A stretch of DNA of 39,520 nucleotides from Gammaproteobacteria bacterium (GCA_030595795.1 JAUVCH010000024.1:1-39520); one strand, 5' to 3'. Positions 15,430-23,309 are shown, counted from the stretch's first letter. Program-made: numbers and translations. Notes: generated by a model from the sequence alone, not told the origin.

Positions 15430-17874
15430 GTGAGCTTCGATTACGATACTATTCGAGTAAAAAAGCAATCTCATGGCACACAGTGGGCTTCTTACAGCGA
15501 TCTGTTTATGGTGCTGGCATTTGTTTTTTTACTCATGTACATGGTTGCCAGTCTTCGTTCAGGCATGGTTTCGGCGGCCAGTCATGCCGAAATTAAGGAG
15601 GTAAAGCAGGAGCTGGAATTATACGAGTCGGTTAAGTCTCAATACCTTGCCGAGCAGGCAAACCCCATCGAAAAGCAAATATACCAGAAAGTACTCGAGC
15701 AAATTACTCTGCTAGAAAGCGAAGCCAGCCAGAAAAAGCAGATACTCGAACAGGAATTCAACGACCAAAAGCAGCGGGAATCGTCCTTAAACGAATATCA
15801 GCAAATGATTGTTGCGATGATCAATGCCAACGCCGTTGCAAAGGCAGAAGCGACACGAAAGTTCAACGCAGAACAACAGCAGAATGTGAAGCTTTCGAAA
15901 GAAGTCCAACAAAAAGGTGAGAACGTTGCGACTCTGGAAAATAAACTCGAAGTAGAAGCGGTTGAACTGGCCGTGTTAAAACAGTCCCATTCCGAACAAA
16001 CTAAAAATCTTGAAGGTAAATTCGAACAGCTAAAGGATCAATATGAAGACGGCCAGGGAAAGCTCACACAATTAGAGCAAAAATTAGACACTGAAGAAAT
16101 TGAAAAGAGGTCACTAGAAGTAAAGCAGACTCAGGAAGCTGAAGCCCTGGAAAATAAATTTAAAACTTTGAAAGAGGAGTACAACAAAGGGCAGACCCAG
16201 ATAGTTTCTTTGGAAGAAATATTACAAATGGAGAAGTCCGAGAAAGAAGAATTGCAAAGCTCGTTTTCACAGCAAAGTGAAAGCCAGCAACAACGGATTA
16301 GTGAGCTAAAAAATCAGCAGTCGGAAGGACAGGAAAAACTGGCGTCTCTTGAGCAAAGGCTGGCGACTGAGGAGAATGAGAAGGCAGAATTAAAATCTAC
16401 TCATAGCGAGGCGAGTCGAAACCTGCAAAGTAAAATTGAAGAGTTGACCGAACAGCAAAGTCAAAGCCAGGTCGAATTAACCGAACTCCAGGAAAGAATA
16501 AAGGCTGAAGAAACTCAAAAGCTGGCCCTACAGAAAACATTATCTGAAGAAACTGAAAACCTTCAAGGACAGATCGAACAGTTATCCGGTAAACAAAATG
16601 AGGCACAGATTAAACTGGCTTCGTTAGAGCAGGATTTAGCGGCAGAAAACGCGGAGAAGTCTGCATTGGAACAGTCGTTGTCTCAACAGTCGAAAAAATG
16701 GCAAAACGAAATTGACACGTTATCGCAATTGAAGAACCAGCGTGAGAATGAGTTATCAACCCTAGAGCAACAATTTGCTGCGGAAGCCGCAGAAAAGGCA
16801 GCACTTGAAAGTACCCTGGTTCAGCAAACCGGCGAGCTCGAAGGAAAAATCAAGGAACTTTCGGATCAACAATCTCAAAGCGAGGGCGAGCTAGCCGGTT
16901 TGAAGGAGCAGCTGAATAAGGCTGAAGTTGATAAAGCCGCATTAGAAAATGCCAGCGCTGCCGAAGTTGGAGAACTGGAGGGGAAATCCAGGCAGTTGCA
17001 GGATGAATTAGAGCAAAAGTTAAAAGAGCTGGCCGGACTGGAAGGAGATATTAAAGCCAGTGAGGATAAAATTGCAGGGCTCGAAAAGGGCTATGGCGAT
17101 CAGATTATGGACTTGTCCGATAAATATAGCGACCTGAAAAATGAATATGAAACGAGTGGAAAACAGGTGGGTAAACTGGCCGACGAATTAGCGACCGCGC
17201 AGCAGGCGTTAGAGGATACAAAGGACGAGCTAGGAAAAACGAGAGCTAATTTAAAAGAAACTGCTGGAGAGCTCGAAGAAGCGCTTGAGCTAGAAAACCG
17301 GCGGCGGGATGTCGCCAAACAAATCGAGGACGAATTTAAAAGGCACGGCATAGCAGCCGATGTCGATAGCGGCACGGGTGACGTCATTATAGATTTTGGG
17401 AAAGACTATTTTGATTCTGATAGCGCCGAATTAAAACCAGGCATGGAGCGCACAATACGCAAGGCTATCCCACTTTACGCAAAGAGTTTATTTGCTACCG
17501 ATTCTGATGTGGCAAATATTTCCTCGGTCGAAATTATCGGGTTCGCTTCGCCGACCTACGGTGGCGAACCGGTTAATCCAGTCGGCTTATCTGAAGAAAA
17601 TCGAATCGCAGTTAATTATAACCTCGATTTAAGTTATGAACGCGCGCGTTCCATTTTCGAATACGTATTCGACACTAACAAGATGGATTTCCCCCATCAG
17701 GATATTATGTTGCCGTTAATTAAAGTCACCGGACGGAGCTTTTTTACAGAAAAAATTGACGTGGCGGATACTGGGAACTTAAGCAAGAAAGAATTTTGTC
17801 GACAGTATAATTGTAATCAATCACAACGTGTCATCATCAAATTCGGGTTATCCGAAAAAGGAGGTTCTCAATGA
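15430..17874 (+). CDS. MotB/ZorB-like motor subunit with a giant repeat coiled coil and OmpA-like domain
   Basis: 814 residues from a GTG preceded by CAGGGA; a TTG 21 bases upstream is the alternative. The basic N-terminus (about 1-20) leads into one membrane helix with SYSDLFMVLAFVFLLMYM; the Asp (D24) sits where MotB, ZorB and ExbD carry the ion-binding Asp. Then comes a long predicted coiled coil (about 55-635) including ten consecutive 46-residue repeats at 148-607 without one insertion or deletion. The C-terminal domain (about 648-808) is OmpA-like, with YFDSDSAELKP and NYNLDLSYERARSIFEYV. The usual HTD Asp that binds peptidoglycan is replaced by FAS (about 705-707), while the Arg is kept. 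Two Cys near the end could form a disulfide, fitting a periplasmic location. The TGA overlaps the next ATG. Confidence 0.82.
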   Translation: MSFDYDTIRVKKQSHGTQWASYSDLFMVLAFVFLLMYMVASLRSGMVSAASHAEIKEVKQELELYESVKSQYLAEQANPIEKQIYQKVLEQITLLESEASQKKQILEQEFNDQKQRESSLNEYQQMIVAMINANAVAKAEATRKFNAEQQQNVKLSKEVQQKGENVATLENKLEVEAVELAVLKQSHSEQTKNLEGKFEQLKDQYEDGQGKLTQLEQKLDTEEIEKRSLEVKQTQEAEALENKFKTLKEEYNKGQTQIVSLEEILQMEKSEKEELQSSFSQQSESQQQRISELKNQQSEGQEKLASLEQRLATEENEKAELKSTHSEASRNLQSKIEELTEQQSQSQVELTELQERIKAEETQKLALQKTLSEETENLQGQIEQLSGKQNEAQIKLASLEQDLAAENAEKSALEQSLSQQSKKWQNEIDTLSQLKNQRENELSTLEQQFAAEAAEKAALESTLVQQTGELEGKIKELSDQQSQSEGELAGLKEQLNKAEVDKAALENASAAEVGELEGKSRQLQDELEQKLKELAGLEGDIKASEDKIAGLEKGYGDQIMDLSDKYSDLKNEYETSGKQVGKLADELATAQQALEDTKDELGKTRANLKETAGELEEALELENRRRDVAKQIEDEFKRHGIAADVDSGTGDVIIDFGKDYFDSDSAELKPGMERTIRKAIPLYAKSLFATDSDVANISSVEIIGFASPTYGGEPVNPVGLSEENRIAVNYNLDLSYERARSIFEYVFDTNKMDFPHQDIMLPLIKVTGRSFFTEKIDVADTGNLSKKEFCRQYNCNQSQRVIIKFGLSEKGGSQ
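15871..17250 (+). repeat. Ten in-frame 138-bp (46-residue) coiled-coil repeats
   Basis: Each unit is exactly 138 bp, starting at 15871, 16009, 16147, 16285, 16423, 16561, 16699, 16837, 16975 and 17113. Hydrophobic positions line up in every unit at about residues 1, 5, 8, 19, 22, 26 and 36, with Q at 16 in most and E-K at 32-33 in most. Units 4-8 are most alike (for example ELAGLKEQL, KLASLEQRL, KLASLEQDL at positions 18-26), and the first and last two are degenerate. DNA identity is much lower than the protein pattern, so the array is old and maintained by selection, not a recent slippage product. Confidence 0.85.
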
Positions 17875-18770
17875 ATTCAAGTATTGTCGAAATGGTCAAT
17901 TTTATCGTGCAGTACGCGACAGATTTTTTGATGCCATTCCTTCTCATCGCATTTATTCTGGCGGTCGTAGTTCGCGTTTTAATTACTATTATCATTAATA
18001 GACAAAGGCTCTTCGTCAAAGAATTCTGTAAGCGTGTGGATAAGGATCTCTATTTAAATCCTGATACGCATGGTTCTTTTTACAATGTATTAAAAAGCTA
18101 TCTGGCTCGAACTTATTTCGAATGCTTCGAATTGCGTGCGAAATATAAACGTAGAAATGCAGATCATGTGATGACCATCGGTGATCGAGTATTTTTAATC
18201 CAGGATGGTATCATCCGTTTAATCGATGACTTTCTCAAACACGCTCGCTATTTACGAAAAGATGCCAGCCAGCAGCCAAATTTCGGCGAAATATCGAATA
18301 ATGTATTCAGTTCGAACCCTGTTTTTAACCGGGTCTTCGGTCTATTTTCGATGAGTCGGGCCAATGAAATTCTCAATCTTTTGCCAGGAATTTTCATTGT
18401 GCTGGGGATATTTGGTACCTTCCTCGGTATCATGCGGGCCCTGCCCGAATTAACCGCGATGGACATCACCAATGCTGAAGCCAGCAAAGTCGTAATCGAT
18501 AACTTTCTAATCAGAATTTCCTTTGCGCTGACCACATCAATACTCGGTATTGTGTTATCGGTGCTCATGAGTTTCCTCAATACATTACTCTCCCCGGAGA
18601 GTGCCTACATGGAAATCGTAGATTCTTTTAAATCTGCTACGGAAATATTGTGGAATAAATCCGAAAATAATCAGATTAACGATCTGGAGCCAGTCGATAC
18701 TGACAGGGAATCAGAAGCAGTGAATTCATTTGAATTGGCGATCGCTAATATGTATTCGAGGCGGTTATAA
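17871..18770 (+). CDS. MotA/TolQ/ExbB/ZorA-like proton-channel subunit
   Basis: 299 residues with three membrane helices: about 18-43, 168-190 and 212-240. TM2 reads LLPGIFIVLGIFGTFLGIM and TM3 contains ISFALTTSILGIVLSVL. These are the channel-lining helices of the TolQ/ExbB/MotA superfamily, with polar Thr at 183 and 221-222. A 125-residue cytoplasmic loop lies between TM1 and TM2. Three helices match TolQ, ExbB and ZorA, not four-helix MotA. The long cytoplasmic tail of ZorA is absent, with only about 58 residues after TM3. The ATG overlaps the stop of the MotB-like gene (ATGA), so the two are coupled and should form one ion-driven complex. Confidence 0.82.
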   Translation: MNSSIVEMVNFIVQYATDFLMPFLLIAFILAVVVRVLITIIINRQRLFVKEFCKRVDKDLYLNPDTHGSFYNVLKSYLARTYFECFELRAKYKRRNADHVMTIGDRVFLIQDGIIRLIDDFLKHARYLRKDASQQPNFGEISNNVFSSNPVFNRVFGLFSMSRANEILNLLPGIFIVLGIFGTFLGIMRALPELTAMDITNAEASKVVIDNFLIRISFALTTSILGIVLSVLMSFLNTLLSPESAYMEIVDSFKSATEILWNKSENNQINDLEPVDTDRESEAVNSFELAIANMYSRRL

Positions 18771-18785
18771 ACGTATAATCGCAGG

Positions 18786-18884
18786 ATCAAAGGGGCGGGT
18801 TCATTCGATTCTATAAAAAGAGTTTAAACAAAAAAAGATAAACAAAATATCAAAATCGACACGCCATACAGAAATCAAAGGGGC
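18786..18884. repeat. Repeated ATCAAAGGGGC motif between the motor and the TA pair
   Basis: ATCAAAGGGGC occurs at 18786-18796 and again at 18874-18884, in the gap between the motor operon and the toxin gene. The gap is otherwise A-rich with no gene. The copies may be remnants of the insertion of the toxin-antitoxin cassette or small dispersed repeats. Two copies of 11 bp are suggestive only. Confidence 0.3.
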
Positions 18885-18889
18885 CACTT

Positions 18890-19192
18890 CTATTGATCTC
18901 TCGGAATCTCCTCCGCCTCCAGGTGTTGCCGTTTATGGATCACGGCCAGCACTTCAATCAGGCTATCAGATTTGATTTCATACAAAATTCGGTAGGAGTA
19001 CAGACTCAACTCCCGTACAGCATCCACGTTCAGCTCGGGTAATTTCTTGCCCTTGCGGGGTAACGTATCCAGACCAATGGTTTTCTTAACCAGCGCTTCA
19101 CTGACCCGCCTGGCATAGAGTACCGAATCCTGGGCAATGTAATCATGGATGTGGCGAACCTGGGATTTGGCGTGAGCCGTCCACTTCACCAA
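18890..19192 (-). CDS. ParE/RelE-superfamily toxin
   Basis: 100 residues. The helical hairpin AHAKSQVRHIHDYIAQDSVLYARRVSEAL, with GLDTLPRKGKKLPEL, is the ParE-type N-terminal half; RELSLYSYRILYEI followed by EVLAVIHKRQ is the C-terminal beta-sheet of the RelE/ParE fold. ParE members poison DNA gyrase, while close relatives cleave mRNA; which applies here is not determinable. The start overlaps the end of the antitoxin gene by 7 bases, the usual antitoxin-first arrangement. Confidence 0.85.
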   Translation of the reverse strand: MVKWTAHAKSQVRHIHDYIAQDSVLYARRVSEALVKKTIGLDTLPRKGKKLPELNVDAVRELSLYSYRILYEIKSDSLIEVLAVIHKRQHLEAEEIPRDQ

Positions 19193-19365
19193 GATTGGAT
19201 ATCCTTGAGCACCTCTTCGGCGGATTCGGTTTTGCCTTCGGCAGCATCCTGCTGACCCCGGCGGATATTCTCCAGTACATAAAGCCGGTAAATCATTTCT
19301 TCGGTATCAGCATTGTCCGGTAGCTGCTGGATCGTGTTGAGTGCGTCTTGTTTAGCGGTTTGCAT
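19186..19365 (-). CDS. Antitoxin of the ParE-type module
   Basis: 59 residues from the ATG at 19365, chosen because GGAG lies 9 bases upstream; a longer frame to 19404 would read through the tandem repeat. The acidic C-terminal half (DTEEMIYRLYVLENIRRGQ, then ESAEEVLKDIQSW) is of the type that wraps around ParE toxins. A DNA-binding fold is not obvious in the short N-terminus, so the family is not named. It immediately precedes and overlaps the toxin gene. Confidence 0.75.
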   Translation of the reverse strand: MQTAKQDALNTIQQLPDNADTEEMIYRLYVLENIRRGQQDAAEGKTESAEEVLKDIQSW

Positions 19366-19381
19366 AATCGTTCTCCAACAT

Positions 19382-19413
19382 GAATCAATAAGGTCAGGAA
19401 TCAATAAGGTCAG
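19382..19413. repeat. Perfect 16-bp tandem repeat upstream of the antitoxin
   Basis: GAATCAATAAGGTCAG occurs twice back to back (19382-19397 and 19398-19413) with no spacer. It starts 16 bases before the antitoxin ATG. It may be an operator for autoregulation by the toxin-antitoxin complex or the scar of a cassette insertion. Confidence 0.6.
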
Positions 19414-19540
19414 TAACGATTGACTCAGGCAAAATACGTAGTCTTCGGCTGCAAAGAATATCTTTTATCACTTGGCACCGCGCACTATTGTTACAGAGTC
19501 TATGAAATAAGAAAATAAAACATTATCAAAACAATAACTC

Positions 19541-20209
19541 TCAACAATAAAACCCAACCAGTTCACTAGAACTAACAACATGACAGTAAATCATATTAAT
19601 GCTCATGAGTTCGTTACGGTGGAGTTCGTCGGTTGCGGCGGCGCAGCAGTCTTCGACCACAACAACGTTAAAACTCTCGTCTGCCAAACTGCGCACACTC
19701 GATGAAATACACTGGTCGGTAAATATCCCGGCGACAACGACGTTCTTAATAGCCATATTATGCAATATCAGGCGCAGGTTGGTGCCGGTTAGTGCACTGT
19801 CGGTTGTTTTGGTGATTGTTATTTCGTCCCCCTGAGCCGAAAGCTCGGGTACGAACTGACTTTCCTCACTGTTCGCTGGCAATAACAAATAGTTAAATCC
19901 GGGTTTCTTCTGACTCAGGGAGCGATCACGCCCATCGGTTTTGAGACAGGCAATCCGTGCAAATATTACTTCAACGCCACGTTTCCTCGCATCCTCGATA
20001 AGCTTCGCTGTCCCTGGGATTACCTGCTGATTCATCCGATCATAAAAAGGTTGCCACCTGGCAGCCTCCAGTGGATCATCTACCGGTTGCATATAGGTGT
20101 TCTGGATATCGATGACTAGTAGCGCGGTTTCTGATGCTGGCAGCGTTATGTCATCGGGTTCTTCGGCATTTTTATAGTAAAACGATCGGAAGTGGGTTTT
20201 CCAGTTCAT
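19541..20209 (-). CDS. Isochorismatase-family cysteine hydrolase
   Basis: 222 residues. The catalytic triad is visible: D34 in LLVIDIQNTY, K134 in ITKTTDSAL and C167 in GIFTDQCISSSVRSL. A non-proline cis-peptide region precedes the Cys, as in the family. Relatives include isochorismatase, nicotinamidase, biuret and N-carbamoyl amidases; the substrate here is open. The start at 20209 was chosen because GAGGTGACA directly precedes that ATG, 18 bases inside a longer reading. It follows the rhodanese gene after a short gap and is the last of three minus-strand genes. Confidence 0.85.
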   Translation of the reverse strand: MNWKTHFRSFYYKNAEEPDDITLPASETALLVIDIQNTYMQPVDDPLEAARWQPFYDRMNQQVIPGTAKLIEDARKRGVEVIFARIACLKTDGRDRSLSQKKPGFNYLLLPANSEESQFVPELSAQGDEITITKTTDSALTGTNLRLILHNMAIKNVVVAGIFTDQCISSSVRSLADESFNVVVVEDCCAAATDELHRNELMSINMIYCHVVSSSELVGFYC

Positions 20210-20242
20210 TGTCACCTCGCATATCAAAACACTAATAGATGA

Positions 20243-20893
20243 CTAAGGTTTGGCAGTCGTCAGGCCGAGTATTTCCCAATCCTGCATACCGCCACGATAC
20301 CACTTGATTTTGTGTGCTGGGTAGCCGAACTTGAGCAGATTCTTTATATTGTTTGGTGTTTGTCCACACCACATGCCGTTACAAAACATGACCAGGGTTT
20401 TTGCGTCGCTATAGTCCCAGAGTCCACCCAGATTTTTAGCATTGAATTGATCTTGCAGAATTCCGCCCATCGAAATAGGATTAGCGCCTTCGATGGGGTT
20501 TAATGCTGTCCAGGGTATATTGATAGCCCCCGGTATAGTGCCTTTGACAACCCAGTCTGGCGTGCGCGAATCGACTACTAGTATGTTGTCATCCCCATCA
20601 CTCATACGTTTCAAATAATCGAGAACTTCAATCTCGGCGATGGTTTCAACACCTGGTGCCAGGACTGACGGCTGTATACAAAATGGCGGGCATTTACGCG
20701 ATGTCTTTGCAAAAGCCGGACTCACTATATTTTTCTGATCCTGATTTCGCATGATGGTGATCATCGACTCACCATGCATCACAGAAACACTTTCAATCTC
20801 CGGGGTAATATTCACTTCGGCAGAATAACTAGCACCACTAATCGACAGAATGGCGGTTGCCAATCCTGCCTGTAATATTTCAGGCATTTTCAT
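20243..20893 (-). CDS. Exported rhodanese-domain protein
   Basis: 216 residues. The N-terminus has a signal-peptide-like helix (about 5-22) with a probable cleavage after ASYSA (residue 25). A rhodanese domain follows (about 85-212), with DSRTPDWVVKGTIPGAINIPW and the active-site loop MFCNGMWCGQT (C171, and a second Cys at 176). Before the domain there is a Cys pair in CPPFC (C68, C72). Rhodaneses move sulfur or act in thiol redox chemistry. A periplasmic location and four Cys suggest an exported thiol function, which is inference. The gene starts 3 bases after the small exported protein gene. Confidence 0.82.
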   Translation of the reverse strand: MKMPEILQAGLATAILSISGASYSAEVNITPEIESVSVMHGESMITIMRNQDQKNIVSPAFAKTSRKCPPFCIQPSVLAPGVETIAEIEVLDYLKRMSDGDDNILVVDSRTPDWVVKGTIPGAINIPWTALNPIEGANPISMGGILQDQFNAKNLGGLWDYSDAKTLVMFCNGMWCGQTPNNIKNLLKFGYPAHKIKWYRGGMQDWEILGLTTAKP

Positions 20894-20896
20894 TTT

Positions 20897-21190
20897 TTAT
20901 TTCGGAAATATCAGGGTATTTAGATTAATCGAGTGTAATACAGTTTCATGTTCGAAATAGACTCTAAATTCACCATATACCCACTCAGTGATTGGCGGCT
21001 CGCCAACCGGGCCGAAGCGCTCGTCGGGCTGACCGAATTCGTCGATGACTGCATCCATGTTGATGCCGCGTCTGGGCATAACCTGAACTTCGTCAGTTTC
21101 GGAATGCCCAGGAATAGCTAAGTTCTGTGCCTGTAATACAGGGGCGACCAGTAAACTGGCAAGTATTAAAAAATAATATCTGTTGAGCAT
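20897..21190 (-). CDS. Small exported protein of unknown function
   Basis: 97 residues with a signal peptide (MLNRYYFLILASLLVAPVLQAQ, cut after about residue 20). The mature part, with MDAVIDEFGQPDERFGPVGEPP and WVYGEFRVYFEH, resembles the short beta-alpha modules of BamE/OmlA-like periplasmic proteins, in which a G-x-P follows a helix. This resemblance is weak and the family is not named. It is first in a three-gene run with the exported rhodanese and the cysteine hydrolase, so it may be a periplasmic partner of the rhodanese. Confidence 0.6.
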   Translation of the reverse strand: MLNRYYFLILASLLVAPVLQAQNLAIPGHSETDEVQVMPRRGINMDAVIDEFGQPDERFGPVGEPPITEWVYGEFRVYFEHETVLHSINLNTLIFPK

Positions 21191-21370
21191 GTTCTCTGAT
21201 CTCCTGGAGCTCGTTACTTTGTTAGCCGCGTGAAAGCGCCGACGCCTGTCTCCGTTAATTAAGGATAACTATATCATGCTATATTATTCAGGCAACCAGT
21301 GATAATAAACAGGTGAAATTTCCCCACTTCAGTGGTGGTGACAGTTATATATTCATGGTTTAATCCGCGC

Positions 21371-22618
21371 ATGAATTTACCCCTTGAACTTTTTATAGGC
21401 CTTCGCTATACCCGAGCGAAAAGGCGCAACCATTTTATCTCTTTCATCTCTTTGATATCGATGCTCGGCATCGCGCTTGGCGTGATGGCTCTGATTGTTG
21501 TTTTGTCGGTAATGAACGGATTCGAAAATGAACTCAGAGGCCGCATCCTTGGCATGGTCTCGCATGTCACGGTGAGTAGCTATGATGGTCGTTTGCAAAA
21601 TTGGCAGGTATTGAACGATCAGGTGAGGGAAAATACTGCGGTGATTGGCAGCGCACCTTATGTCGAAGCCGAGGCAATGCTGTCGAATCGCTCCTCGGTT
21701 AGTGGTGCTGTAATACGCGGTATAGACCCGGAGCTCGAACCTCAGGTTTCGAAAATCGATCAGCATATGACGTTTGGCAAGTTCTCCGATTTAAAGCCCG
21801 GCGAATACGGCATTATTCTCGGTACCGGGTTGGCCAACTCACTGGACGTGGTTCCAGGTGATCGGATTACCATGATCACGCCGCAGTCAACTGCATCACC
21901 GGTAGGCTTTCTGCCGCGCTTACGCCGATTCAAAATTATCGGACTGTTCGAAATTGGGGTTTACGAATATGACCGGAGCAGTGCCATCATTCATAATCAG
22001 GATGCCAGTCGGCTGTTTCGACTCGATGGCGCTGTGAGTGGGTTGCGCCTCAAACTCAATGATATGGATAAAGCGCCTGTGGTACGAACCGAATTGCGCG
22101 AAAGCCTGAGTTTTGATTATTGGGTTTCTGACTGGACCTTGCGTCATGCCAACTATTTCAAAGCCGTGCAAACTGAGAAGACCGTGATGTTTATTATTCT
22201 ATCGCTAATCGTTGCGGTGGCAGCCTTTAATATTGTCTCGACACTGGTGATGGTAGTGACCGACAAGCAATCCGATATTGCGATATTACGCACCATCGGT
22301 GTCTCACCGTTGTCGATCATGTGGGTGTTTATGGTGCAGGGTACGTTAATTGGTTTGATAGGCACTCTGTTTGGCCTCGCTAGTGGCGTGCTGTTGGCAT
22401 CGTATATCGATGTGATTATCCCTGCACTGGAGCAGTTTTTCCAAACTCAGTTTTTACCCACAGGCGTCTATCCAATTACCGATTTGCCTTCCGATTTGCA
22501 ACAGTCCGATGTGATTAAGATTACCGTGTTATCGTTTTTCATTTCGATAATCGCAACCCTGTATCCTGCCTTGCGCGCATCCAAAACCCGTCCCGCTGAG
22601 GCCCTGAGTTATGAATAA
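21371..22618 (+). CDS. lolC: Lipoprotein-releasing ABC permease LolC/LolE type (possibly LolF)
   Basis: 415 residues. The start MNLPLELFIGLRYTRAKR at 21371 matches the family N-terminus; an in-frame GTG 39 bases upstream was rejected. Four membrane helices flank a large periplasmic domain (about 40-265). The domain contains a LolC-like Hook segment (about PQSTASPVGFLPRLRRF) that in LolC hands lipoproteins to LolA. The second half (FNIVSTLVMVVTDKQSDIAILRTIG) is closer to LolE. The protein pulls lipoproteins out of the inner membrane together with LolD. Only one permease gene is adjacent to lolD, which suggests a homodimeric LolF-type system. The lolD ATG overlaps the end of the gene by 8 bases. 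Confidence 0.87.
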   Translation: MNLPLELFIGLRYTRAKRRNHFISFISLISMLGIALGVMALIVVLSVMNGFENELRGRILGMVSHVTVSSYDGRLQNWQVLNDQVRENTAVIGSAPYVEAEAMLSNRSSVSGAVIRGIDPELEPQVSKIDQHMTFGKFSDLKPGEYGIILGTGLANSLDVVPGDRITMITPQSTASPVGFLPRLRRFKIIGLFEIGVYEYDRSSAIIHNQDASRLFRLDGAVSGLRLKLNDMDKAPVVRTELRESLSFDYWVSDWTLRHANYFKAVQTEKTVMFIILSLIVAVAAFNIVSTLVMVVTDKQSDIAILRTIGVSPLSIMWVFMVQGTLIGLIGTLFGLASGVLLASYIDVIIPALEQFFQTQFLPTGVYPITDLPSDLQQSDVIKITVLSFFISIIATLYPALRASKTRPAEALSYE

Positions 22619-23309
22619 TTCAAGTGCAACGGATCCTGTTATCGAAGCGCGTGACTTACATAAAACCTATCGACAGGGGAAACTGGATGTGTCGGTACTC
22701 AAAGGCATTAATTTCCGCGTAGATGCCGGTGAGAGCCACGCCATTATCGGGGCCTCAGGTGCAGGTAAGAGTACGCTAATGCATTTACTCGGTGGGCTAG
22801 ATCATAGCTCTGCGGGTGAAATTCAGGTCGTTGGACAGTCGATTTCAAACCTGTCAGAAAGAAAACTAGGTGATTTACGCAATCAGCATCTGGGGTTTAT
22901 CTATCAATTTCATCATTTATTACCAGAGTTTTCTGCGCGGGAAAATATCGCGATGCCTTTGCTGGTCAGGCGGCTACCTCGGCAACAGGCGATGGTCGAA
23001 GCAGACGAATGGCTGGAAAGAATTGGTTTGCAACAACGTGCTGAACACAAACCCGGCGAGCTTTCTGGTGGTGAGCGCCAGCGAGTCGCACTGGCTCGTG
23101 CTCTGGTAACACGTCCCGATTGCTTATTGGCCGACGAACCGACCGGGAACCTGGATAGCCATACCGCCGCCCAAATGCTTGAATTAATGCTCGATTTTAA
23201 TCGAAATTTAAATACCGCGTTGGTGATTGTGACACACGATCTAGATATCGCCGCGAAGATGCAAAATCAATGGCGCATGCAGGATGGATTATTGGGTAAG
23301 GAGTCCTGA
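22611..23309 (+). CDS. lolD: Lipoprotein-releasing ABC ATPase LolD
   Basis: 232 residues, a complete ABC ATPase of the MacB/LolD group. Walker A is GASGAGKST (47-55), the signature is LSGGERQRVA (151-160), Walker B is CLLADEPTG (171-179) and the switch His lies in IVTHDLD. The VHLLGGLD-like loop after Walker A (LMHLLGGLDHSSAGE) is LolD-typical. It powers release of outer-membrane lipoproteins through the upstream permease. The start overlaps the permease gene. It converges on the gamma-glutamyltransferase-type gene with a 7-base gap. Confidence 0.93.
   Translation: MNNSSATDPVIEARDLHKTYRQGKLDVSVLKGINFRVDAGESHAIIGASGAGKSTLMHLLGGLDHSSAGEIQVVGQSISNLSERKLGDLRNQHLGFIYQFHHLLPEFSARENIAMPLLVRRLPRQQAMVEADEWLERIGLQQRAEHKPGELSGGERQRVALARALVTRPDCLLADEPTGNLDSHTAAQMLELMLDFNRNLNTALVIVTHDLDIAAKMQNQWRMQDGLLGKES

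Noticed and set aside
15430-18770. Calling the motor a Zorya anti-phage system.
   Set aside because: Neither zorC, zorD nor zorE is adjacent, and the long tail is on the wrong subunit. Only similarity of the ZorA/ZorB type is supported.
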